Source: Paenibacillus sp. 1001270B_150601_E10
GTDB lineage: Bacteria > Bacillota > Bacilli > Paenibacillales > Paenibacillaceae
Direction: 5' to 3'
Assembly: GCF_015558675.1 (NCBI RefSeq)
Contig: NZ_JADMOL010000002.1
Span: forward strand, 511,072 to 543,809
Length of the DNA stretch: 32,738 bases
Position 1 is the stretch's first letter, and every line of letters begins with the position of its first letter. Below, in pieces: positions 16,270-22,370 of this stretch. The translations under genes were made by a program, and so were the position numbers. A model generated the notes under the pieces. It made no database searches. It was not told the origin of the DNA and was given only the letters and a program-made list of their open reading frames with translations.

Positions 16270-17685
16270 ATGAACAAATGGAGCAGCCCCCGGACATTTG
16301 TAATCCGATTTATTCTTTACACCCTTTGCTTTGCAATTGGTGTAGCGGGTTTAACAGCAATTCTAGACCCGTGGCAAATTTACCATCGGGCATACGGCTA
16401 TACGCCTTATTTATCCAATGAACAGCGTTATCAGAATCCTGGTCTTGCGCTGAGTTATGATTACGATACGATCATCATTGGCACATCCATGACGGAGAAT
16501 TTCCTTCCTTCAGAAGTGGATCAAGCTTTGGGGGGAAAGACGATGAAGTTGTCTATTCGCGGCTCCACCTCTGATGAGCACTATAAGATGGCAAAGCTGG
16601 CCCTTTCGACAGGAAAGGTTAAAAAAGTGCTCTGGGGCTTGGATTACTTTTCATTGAAGACAGGCACTGAGGAAGATTTCCCGGATTACTTGTATGATCA
16701 GCGCTGGTGGAATGATTATCCCTATTGGTTCAATTATTCAGTCTATCAGCAATTTGCTAAGAGCCTATGGCGAACGTGGCAGGGCGCCCAAGATCAAGAT
16801 ATGGAGTACTTGTACAACTGGAATGACGATGTGGTGTTTGGCAAGGAGCAGGTGGCGAATGCTTATGCCAAGGCTAGCAGTGAAGAGGCTTATTTTTCGT
16901 TAAATGAAGAATCTATTGACGTGCTGCAGCAGCGCTTCCGGACAGACATTTTATCCTTAGTGAAAGAGTATCCGGATGTTGAGTTTATTTTTTACTATCC
17001 TCCGTACAGTATCCTTAGACAATCGGTTTGGTATTATTCCAATCCGACTCGATTTGAAAATCAGCTGGAGATGCGAAGCTGGATGTACGAACAGCTATCC
17101 AACCATGAGAATGCAAGAGTCTATGACTTCCAAGCTTCGGACTGGACGCACCAGTTAGATTTGTACAAGGATTTGTCTCACCATAATCAAAAGGTGAATT
17201 CATGGATTATTCAGGCGATTGGCAGAAAGGATGCCAATTATTTGATGACAAGCGCTCATGCGAAGGAGTGGAATGCGAAGCTAGAGGGCGATGCGCGTAC
17301 AGCTTTGCTCGATCAAGATCTTCACATCCAACATGTTGATGTTCAAGTAAATGGGGAATCGGTCACCTTCGCCAACAAGGTGCTTCGTGATGATGAGATT
17401 CTGGTGTCTGTCAAGGAAGCAGCAGCGCTCTTGAAGGCGGATGTGGAGTGGAATGCGTCTACAAGGACGATGATGATTAGAAAAGGATCAACGGAATTAG
17501 AGCTTGTGATTGGCAAGACAGAGGGGACGCTTCGACAAAACCAGGAAGAGACGCTGTTAAGGTTAGCTGACAAGCCAGAACTGATTGGCGGCATCTCTTA
17601 TGTCCCGCTGTCCTTTGTTTCCCATATCTTTCATGTAGACGTTGTTCAAGTCAATGTCATATCTGCATCTTCTAAATCCAATTGA
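16270..17685 (+). CDS. SGNH/AlgJ-like acetylation partner with copper-amine-oxidase-N-like C-terminal domain
   Basis: A 471-residue membrane-anchored protein. A signal anchor (about 11-32) precedes an SGNH-hydrolase-like domain with the nucleophile motif IIIGTSMTEN (S73) and the D-x-x-H dyad DLSHH (D301, H304), as in proteins that finish O-acetyl transfer outside the cell with an MBOAT partner. Residues about 355-465 form a second module with VDVQVNGESV, SVKEAAALLKADVEWNASTRTMMI and GGISYVPLSFVSHIF, the pattern of the copper-amine-oxidase N-terminal domain common in Paenibacillus surface proteins. That domain may bind the polymer or wall; this is inference. ATG 16270 follows GGAGGGG. It is the second gene of the operon. 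Confidence 0.88.
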   Translation: MNKWSSPRTFVIRFILYTLCFAIGVAGLTAILDPWQIYHRAYGYTPYLSNEQRYQNPGLALSYDYDTIIIGTSMTENFLPSEVDQALGGKTMKLSIRGSTSDEHYKMAKLALSTGKVKKVLWGLDYFSLKTGTEEDFPDYLYDQRWWNDYPYWFNYSVYQQFAKSLWRTWQGAQDQDMEYLYNWNDDVVFGKEQVANAYAKASSEEAYFSLNEESIDVLQQRFRTDILSLVKEYPDVEFIFYYPPYSILRQSVWYYSNPTRFENQLEMRSWMYEQLSNHENARVYDFQASDWTHQLDLYKDLSHHNQKVNSWIIQAIGRKDANYLMTSAHAKEWNAKLEGDARTALLDQDLHIQHVDVQVNGESVTFANKVLRDDEILVSVKEAAALLKADVEWNASTRTMMIRKGSTELELVIGKTEGTLRQNQEETLLRLADKPELIGGISYVPLSFVSHIFHVDVVQVNVISASSKSN

Positions 17686-17748
17686 GGCTTCATATCAATG
17701 AAGGAGGGGGCTATGCTGCCCATATCCTGAAGGATGAGGAGGAAGCTT

Positions 17749-17889
17749 ATGGGTGCTGAATTGTTTGCGTGGCTTGTCGGATTGTTTCTGCTGGTAGGTG
17801 GAGTATGCTGGTATTTGCTTCAATTTCTTCGTCAGGATAGTCATTCGCATGATGAGCAATATGTATGGCAGCGGAGCGTCGAAAAATAA
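17749..17889 (+). CDS. Single-pass membrane microprotein, 46 aa
   Basis: An open frame from ATG 17749 with a strong AGGAGG 7 nt upstream. The product MGAELFAWLVGLFLLVGG continues into one hydrophobic helix (about 5-26) and a polar tail with SHSHDEQYVWQRS. It lies 63 nt after the SGNH gene with no terminator between, so it may belong to the acyltransferase operon. Small membrane proteins accompany some MBOAT systems (DltX in the dlt operon), but I see no DltX C-terminal signature here. The assignment as a gene rests on the ribosome binding site and topology. Confidence 0.65.
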   Translation: MGAELFAWLVGLFLLVGGVCWYLLQFLRQDSHSHDEQYVWQRSVEK

Positions 17890-17957
17890 GGTTTACTTTG
17901 CAGTCAAATCGGCCACAATGTTTACGTAATGAATGTAGGTAACAGAGGAGTGGCTAG

Positions 17958-18152
17958 ATGCTTCGCAGAAAAATATTGAAAATAGCAGCTCTCATCACAG
18001 TGCTAAGCATTCTTCTTTTAGGTTGTACACCATACCTGTTAGGCGCGCCCGAGTATCTGATTGATATCCCTGTAGATACAGAAGGACCGAATCCGCCTAT
18101 TTACGAAGAAGTATATGGTAAGCCTGTTCCTTCGGATGTATATAATCCTTAA
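17958..18152 (+). CDS. Small lipoprotein, 64 aa
   Basis: A 64-residue product with a basic start (MLRRKILK), a hydrophobic stretch and the lipobox LLLGC with Cys23 as lipidation site. The mature part is only about 42 residues, Pro/Tyr/Glu-rich (PPIYEEVYGKPVPSDVYNP). AGAGGAG lies about 8 nt before ATG 17958. It is 68 nt after the microprotein gene and before a terminator, so it is probably the last gene of the MBOAT operon, or a separate unit if an unseen promoter lies between. I do not recognise the family. Its location outside the membrane is well supported by the lipobox. Confidence 0.8.
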   Translation: MLRRKILKIAALITVLSILLLGCTPYLLGAPEYLIDIPVDTEGPNPPIYEEVYGKPVPSDVYNP

Positions 18153-18177
18153 ACAGACAAACCTGGCAAGCAGGTAT

Positions 18178-18229
18178 CAATAGCCTCGTCGATCGGCGGC
18201 AAGCCGTGAAGCACGGGGCTATTGTTTTG
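18178..18229 (+). terminator. Terminator after the small lipoprotein gene
   Basis: CAATAGCC pairs with GGCTATTG, and CGT/ACG and CGGC/GCCG extend the stem inside; TTTTG follows. It likely ends the MBOAT operon. Confidence 0.75.
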
Positions 18230-18256
18230 TTTCAAGCTAAACAGAAGAGATGAGTA

Positions 18257-18285
18257 TGTACATGGAATGGGGCATTTTGTATAAT
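18257..18285 (+). promoter_or_regulatory. Candidate sigma-A promoter of the GNAT gene
   Basis: TGTACA (18257-18262), a 17-nt spacer and consensus TATAAT (18280-18285) lie 34 nt before the start codon. Confidence 0.65.
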
Positions 18286-18318
18286 GTAAGGCTAATGGAT
18301 GAATTGGAGGGACCGTGA

Positions 18319-18762
18319 ATGCCAGCAGAGATTATTGAAGTGAAGACCGAAGAACAATTAAACGAATGCCTTAAAATACGCCAAACAGTCTTTGTAGAGG
18401 AACAGAAGGTGCCAGCTGAGCTTGAGGTTGATGAATCTGATCGATTGGATGCTCATTCGATACACGTTCTTCTCATGGTGGATGGCGCTTATATCGCAAC
18501 AGGAAGAATGAAGTTAATCGATGAATTTACGGCAAAGATGCAGCGTGTAGCCGTGTTGTCCTCCCATCGCGGCAATGGCAATGGACGATCACTGATGCTT
18601 GGGCTTGAGCAGGTTGCAAGAATGCATGGGGTAGAAAGCTGTATGCTCGATGCGCAGTGCCATGCCGAAGGATTCTATCAATCATTAGGATATGAGACAA
18701 TATCGAAGGAGCCGTTTTATGATGCAGGCATTCTCCATGTCCAAATGAAAAAGAAGTTGTAG
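18319..18762 (+). CDS. GNAT-family N-acetyltransferase
   Basis: A 147-residue acetyltransferase similar in layout to YjcF/ElaA proteins. The N-terminal part has IRQTVFVEEQKVP, which is typical of this branch. Motif A for acetyl-CoA binding is RVAVLSSHRGNGNGRSLM (about 91-108). The C-terminal part has LDAQCHAEGFYQSLGYE with the usual FYxxxGY pattern. ATG 18319 follows GGAGGG by about 7 nt. It has its own promoter and no operon partner. The substrate is not predictable from sequence. Confidence 0.92.
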   Translation: MPAEIIEVKTEEQLNECLKIRQTVFVEEQKVPAELEVDESDRLDAHSIHVLLMVDGAYIATGRMKLIDEFTAKMQRVAVLSSHRGNGNGRSLMLGLEQVARMHGVESCMLDAQCHAEGFYQSLGYETISKEPFYDAGILHVQMKKKL

Positions 18763-18900
18763 CAGGTACTCATCATCGGCTTATAAATCGGATATCCATG
18801 CAAATATTCATAATCTCACTTCGTTTCGGACAACCTAAGAATGTCACACTGAATCTTAACACGATTCAAGAGACAAAATGGACAAAGGGAGATGAACCGC

Positions 18901-19128
18901 ATGGAACGAGAAACGATTGTTGCTGTTCAAAAAAATGGAGATGGTGATCTGACCGCTTTTCAAACCGATTCAGGTCGAGTGCTGGACTACAACCAGGCGA
19001 TTCAAGCCATTCACAACGGGGAGATCGCAGGAGTCAACACTTTTAAAGGCAAAGACGGCGGCACATACATTCGCGGAGATGCGGATGGAGATCCGACCAA
19101 TAATTTAGATCAACTGCCAATGTTTTAA
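18901..19128 (+). CDS. DUF3892 family small protein
   Basis: A 75-residue cytoplasmic protein with the DUF3892 pattern: IVAVQKNGDGDLTAFQTDSGRVLDY in its first half, then QAIHNGEIAGVN, and a C-terminal RGDADGDPTNNLDQLPMF. The family is common in Bacillota and its function is unknown. The ATG at 18901 is chosen because AAAGGGAG ends 9 nt upstream; the ATG at 18892 is directly on that site. A dyad TGAATC/GATTCA (18850-18868) lies upstream. A terminator follows at 19149. Confidence 0.9.
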   Translation: MERETIVAVQKNGDGDLTAFQTDSGRVLDYNQAIQAIHNGEIAGVNTFKGKDGGTYIRGDADGDPTNNLDQLPMF

Positions 19129-19148
19129 TGATAAAAATTTGCGTAATA

Positions 19149-19197
19149 GAAGAAGAGCGCTTTGTCTCTAAGTCGAGATAAGCGCTCTTCTTTTTTT
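19149..19197 (+). terminator. Terminator after the DUF3892 gene
   Basis: GAAGAGCGCTT pairs with AAGCGCTCTTC, with TCTC/GAGA pairing inside, followed by T7. On the opposite strand the tail is less T-rich, but the hairpin lies just past the stop of the leftward hydrolase gene and may serve it too. Confidence 0.92.
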
Positions 19198-19209
19198 GCT
19201 GCAGGTTTA

Positions 19210-19934
19210 TTAAGTCTCAATGGTATAGGTCTCGTGCTGATTAATAAATGGCATAAGCCCCGTTTGGCCTTCCCAATTCGGACGTGTATCCCCGTAATGC
19301 ATCAGTGAAATCTTAGACTGCAAGTCGGGAGGAAGGGTAAGCAGCTCATTAATGGTGGAATGCACTTCGCCGATTCCTTCTAACTGGCAATCATGCCAGA
19401 TCGTATGTACACCTTGATCAACAAGTGCTCGCAGGAGGGCAGGCTGAAAGCGCATGTCGGCGCTATAGAAGAAAGTATCGAGTAGCTTTGTTTTCCCTCG
19501 ATATGAGGGGTTTCAAGCCATTTTATTTTAAGAGCAGGTGTGATCTGGTGCTCTTGATCAACAGTTTGAGGAAAGACCTCAAATACATCCTCCAATCGGA
19601 TGATCTCCTTTTGTGTGATGCCTGCCTTTAACGAATGCTCCCATATAGGTTCAACCAGCGTATTTGCAATATACAGCTTAGGTTTGCGGTCATAAAGAAA
19701 CTTCATTTGGAACGCATATTCCTCAAGTCCTCCAATATGATCGGCATGAAGATGTGTGACAAATACACCTTCGAAATCGTTAAAGCTCTTGCCAAGTTGG
19801 TGGATGGCGAGTGGAGCAGTAATTCCGCAGTCAATCAGGAACGAGTGATCCGCTGCAGAGATGATCGCGTTATTATTGTAATAGCGCTTTGCAAATGCAC
19901 TGCCAGTACCCAGCATTTGAATCTCAATTGACAT
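19210..19934 (-). pseudogene. MBL-fold metallo-hydrolase interrupted by a -1 frameshift
   Basis: The minus strand encodes a metallo-beta-lactamase-fold hydrolase in two frames. The first frame (from ATG 19934) has MLGTGSAF, the NNNAII and IDCG segments, and the metal-binding motif THLHADHIGG. It reads KWLETPHIEGK and then goes out of frame, stopping at 19380. The second frame continues without loss: TKLLDTFFYSADMRFQPALL, HTIWHDCQL, LMHYGD and the end HETYTIET at 19210. The switch is at GGGAAAA (19491-19497 on the plus strand), where slipping back one base, or one missing A, restores a 241-residue protein. It may be a sequencing error in a homopolymer, a true mutation, or programmed frameshifting. 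Both halves look fully conserved. The start has AAGGGAG 13 nt upstream, a long spacing. Confidence 0.85.
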
Positions 19935-20089
19935 GAGTAAGCCACGACTCCCTTCATTCTCATTCCGAGACTTTGCTCTACTGTATCATGCGTTTAGGCA
20001 TGTACACAAGCCAATTGCCGAATTGACTCATAGACTAATGTTGAAAAAGTTCCCAAAACTGATGAGCGAGGGTAAGGGTGATTCTACTT

Positions 20090-20296
20090 ATGGCAAAAGG
20101 CAAATCAACCAAAAAGAAAAAAGAAGCAAGTGGCGGACGTGCGCAGTATATGATGCGAATGGTAACCTCGGATCGATGTGCGGTATGCCCGACGCCTTGC
20201 TCACGGGGAATGGCTTACTGTGCTCGCATGAATGAGCCAGGAGCGGTTGGTCAAGGTGTCCCGTGCATCTTAACCAAAACAAAAATTGGGGGATAA
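20090..20296 (+). CDS. Cys-rich small protein, 68 aa
   Basis: A 68-residue protein. It has a Lys-rich start (MAKGKSTKKKKEASGG) and then a cysteine cluster C30-x2-C33-x3-C37-x6-C44, with C59 further on, in VTSDRCAVCPTPCSRGMAYC and GQGVPC. This spacing suggests a metal or iron-sulfur site, which is an inference. AAGGGTG ends about 9 nt before ATG 20090. The gene is divergent from the MBL hydrolase (156 nt between starts). I do not recognise a named family. Confidence 0.72.
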   Translation: MAKGKSTKKKKEASGGRAQYMMRMVTSDRCAVCPTPCSRGMAYCARMNEPGAVGQGVPCILTKTKIGG

Positions 20297-20652
20297 CACC
20301 TAATCAGCTTAAGTACATCGAATGCTGTAGCAATTGTAGCAAATCATCACCCGGGAAATATTGGATAGGGGGCATTGTTCTATATTTCCCGGATGAAACT
20401 GAAACCGATAAGCATGGATAAATGTCATAAAACTTGCAAGCTGATGACGGAGGGAAGAGATGCATTTGAAGAGGACAAGCCCTTATTGGAGCCATTATAC
20501 ATCTATATTTCAATACATGATCATATCTTCCAAATGTTGTATATGAACATAAAGAAAATGATGAAAAAGCAGCATGCATGTCCCGAGAAGTGCGCAACTC
20601 TAGTGTATAACACGAGTATAACTATACAACAAGAGCAATTGGAGGTACCCAC
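20297..20652. other. 356-bp gap with an 11-bp perfect inverted repeat
   Basis: No convincing gene is seen. CCGGGAAATAT (20351-20361) and ATATTTCCCGG (20382-20392) are perfect inverted copies with a 20-nt loop that contains G5. There is no T-run, so it is not a normal terminator. Nearer the next gene, two TATAAC copies (about 20607 and 20618) could be -10 elements without clear -35 partners. Confidence 0.45.
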
Positions 20653-21225
20653 ATGAGATTCAAAAGAGTTGCGGCACTCGTGTTACTGGGCTCCATCATC
20701 GGAGGCACTTATGTTTCCATGATTCCCCAGGCCCACGCCGAAGGTACGGATCGTATTGATGTACAGGTGAATGGTCGTCCATTATCGGACGCAGGCATTA
20801 TGGTGGATGGTCGAACCTATTTGTCCGTTCGTGATTTGCAGGACAGCATTCAAGGATTTATCTACTGGGATGCTGCAAATAAGAAGCTGTATATCGACAA
20901 GCCGAATGTCCACATGATCACCTTCAAAGATAAAAATATGTTCGGTAAAGTGCAAGCTGGCAAAACGACTTTCTCGGTGCATGTTCAAGTTGATGATCTT
21001 CTGTCTAAAGTAGATGGCATTCGACTAACGATTGTGGATCCGAATGGCAAAGCGACAGAGATTGAGCAATCCAAACTAAGCACGCAAGAGGATAATTTCT
21101 GGTTCCGCTCGAAGGATTTCACGTACGACTTTAAAGCAAAAGGCAAGTATACGATTAATTGCTACTTAAAGCAGCAAAACGGCGATTATTCACTTGTATC
21201 TCAAAAAACGTTGGACGCTATTTAA
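20653..21225 (+). CDS. Secreted protein with copper-amine-oxidase-N-like domain
   Basis: A 190-residue exported protein. The signal peptide has MRFKR, a hydrophobic core and the cleavage site AHA at 27-29. The mature N-terminal part (about 34-85) has IDVQVNGRPLSD, MVDGRTYLSVRDL and FIYWDAANKKLYI, the copper-amine-oxidase N-terminal pattern. The rest (about 95-190) is beta-rich, with VHVQVDDLLSKVDGIRL and DFKAKGKYTINCYL, and may be an immunoglobulin-like domain. GGAGGT lies 6 nt before ATG 20653. It is not next to an enzyme gene. A role in the cell wall or surface is an inference. Confidence 0.88.
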   Translation: MRFKRVAALVLLGSIIGGTYVSMIPQAHAEGTDRIDVQVNGRPLSDAGIMVDGRTYLSVRDLQDSIQGFIYWDAANKKLYIDKPNVHMITFKDKNMFGKVQAGKTTFSVHVQVDDLLSKVDGIRLTIVDPNGKATEIEQSKLSTQEDNFWFRSKDFTYDFKAKGKYTINCYLKQQNGDYSLVSQKTLDAI

Positions 21226-21308
21226 TGCACATTTTGTGTGAATAGTGGTTATACTAGTTGGTGTCTCGTAGTACGAAACTGTGTCGTCTTCGCATACATA
21301 CTTGATGG

Positions 21309-21358
21309 TGTGAGTGGGATTTGCTCACATTGACCTTGATAACAGTTCATGTTACGAT
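21309..21358 (+). promoter_or_regulatory. Promoter of the DUF1292 gene with an abutting dyad
   Basis: TTGACC (21330-21335), a 17-nt spacer and TACGAT (21353-21358) form a likely sigma-A promoter. TGTGAG (21309-21314) and CTCACA (21324-21329) form an inverted repeat directly upstream of the -35, a position fit for a regulator or for an upstream hairpin. Confidence 0.55.
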
Positions 21359-21408
21359 ACATGATATTGCAACATATACCACTGTAGGATCCAAAGGAGA
21401 ACGAATCA

Positions 21409-21717
21409 ATGAGCGAACATAAGCATGATGCAAACTGTGGACATGACCACGATCATGATCATGAGCACGAAGAATTTGTTGTTACCTTAATTGATGAGGA
21501 TGGCAATGAAATAGATATGGCCCTTGTTGAGACTTTCAACGTAGAAGATCAATTGTATGCCCTTCTGCTTGAGCGCAACAACCCTGAAGCAGACGGTGTT
21601 ATTGTTCGCGTTGATGAAGATGGGGACGATATGGTCTTGAATGCGATTGAAGATGATGAAGAATGGAATCGTGTACAGCAAGCCTACGAAGAGTTAGTAT
21701 CTTCTGAAGACCAATAA
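21409..21717 (+). CDS. yrzB: DUF1292 (YrzB-family) protein
   Basis: A 102-residue acidic protein. The core (about 23-95) has FVVTLIDEDGNEIDMALVETFNVEDQLYALLL and VDEDGDDMVLNAIEDDEEWNRVQQAYEEL, the DUF1292 pattern of YrzB, whose function is not known. The first 22 residues form a His/Asp-rich tail (HDHDHDHEHEE after a C-G-H), which could bind metal; this is an addition to the usual short N-terminus as I remember it. AAAGGAG lies before ATG 21409 at good spacing. In Bacillus, yrzB sits near yrzL/yrrK, which are absent here. A terminator follows. Confidence 0.88.
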   Translation: MSEHKHDANCGHDHDHDHEHEEFVVTLIDEDGNEIDMALVETFNVEDQLYALLLERNNPEADGVIVRVDEDGDDMVLNAIEDDEEWNRVQQAYEELVSSEDQ

Positions 21718-21727
21718 GACATGGCTG

Positions 21728-21757
21728 GAAGCTCCAAGTAATCTTGGAGCTTCTTTT
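21728..21757 (+). terminator. Terminator of the DUF1292 gene
   Basis: GAAGCTCCAAG pairs perfectly with CTTGGAGCTTC around TAAT and is followed by T4. Confidence 0.9.
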
Positions 21758-21803
21758 CGTGCTTCGAAGAGGATCATTTTCCATCTTCCTAATGCCGCTG
21801 CTT

Positions 21804-22223
21804 TTATTTTCGAGGATTGAAATACATGATGCGTCCGTTAAACAATTGAAGCTCCGCTTTCCACGATTTAGCCAAATACCGGCTAAGTTCATTAGCCTTT
21901 GACTTGTCTCCGCTTGTAGCAGCATCCGGCAGAAGCAGTTCCACATAATGCCGAACCTTTTCTCCATCAAGTCTTGAACCTGCCCCCATCAAAATGCAGT
22001 GATAGATCGGTTCCGTTCCTTTCAGGATCAAGCCCAACTCTTCATAGCCTTGCTTCGTCTCAATCGTGTAAGGAAATGCAGCCTCAGCATAATTCCATTC
22101 GAGCTGATTCCCAGTCAAGCTTGTTTGCTCTTTGTAGTGTATAAGCTGTTCGCGTAGCTCTTCTACCGTCACGGAAGGAACCGCGGATCCATCAACAAAG
22201 GTTATCGTTGCGCGTTGGCTCAT
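21804..22223 (-). CDS. Conserved small protein, DUF1885-like
   Basis: A 139-residue protein starting MSQRATITFVDGSAVPSVTV, with LREQLIHYKEQTSLTGNQLEWNYAEAAFPYTIE in the first half and ELQLFNGRIMYFNPRK at the end. From memory this resembles DUF1885, a Bacillota family with a solved structure but no known function; I could not check this. GGAGGTGAT precedes a double ATG (22226 and 22223); the second has the better spacing. It is transcribed leftwards, downstream of the decarboxylase but separated from it by a terminator. Confidence 0.82.
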   Translation of the reverse strand: MSQRATITFVDGSAVPSVTVEELREQLIHYKEQTSLTGNQLEWNYAEAAFPYTIETKQGYEELGLILKGTEPIYHCILMGAGSRLDGEKVRHYVELLLPDAATSGDKSKANELSRYLAKSWKAELQLFNGRIMYFNPRK

Positions 22224-22296
22224 CATATCACCTCCAGCTGGATTCATTCACCAAAGGGTACTCTTACAATCTACACAGCTAATGGGACAAATAGTC

Positions 22297-22335
22297 CAAT
22301 AAAAAAGGCCTCCCAGGAATCTCCTGAGAAGCCTC
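22297..22335 (-). terminator. Terminator of the decarboxylase gene
   Basis: On the minus strand AGGCTTCTCAGGA pairs with TCCTGGGAGGCCT (a few G-T pairs) around GAT, followed by a T-run. It lies about 35 nt after the decarboxylase stop. Confidence 0.9.
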
Positions 22336-22370
22336 ATTAGTCGCTATGTTATTTATAATGGATGGTAAAG

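Noticed and set aside
17698..17730. Ten-codon frame between the SGNH and microprotein genes as a leader peptide
   Set aside because: Too short to support, and no attenuator structure follows.
20394..20656. Open frame in the gap before the secreted protein, overlapping its start as ATGA
   Set aside because: No ribosome binding site at any in-frame start, and the last codons are just the next gene's Shine-Dalgarno region; composition is not protein-like.
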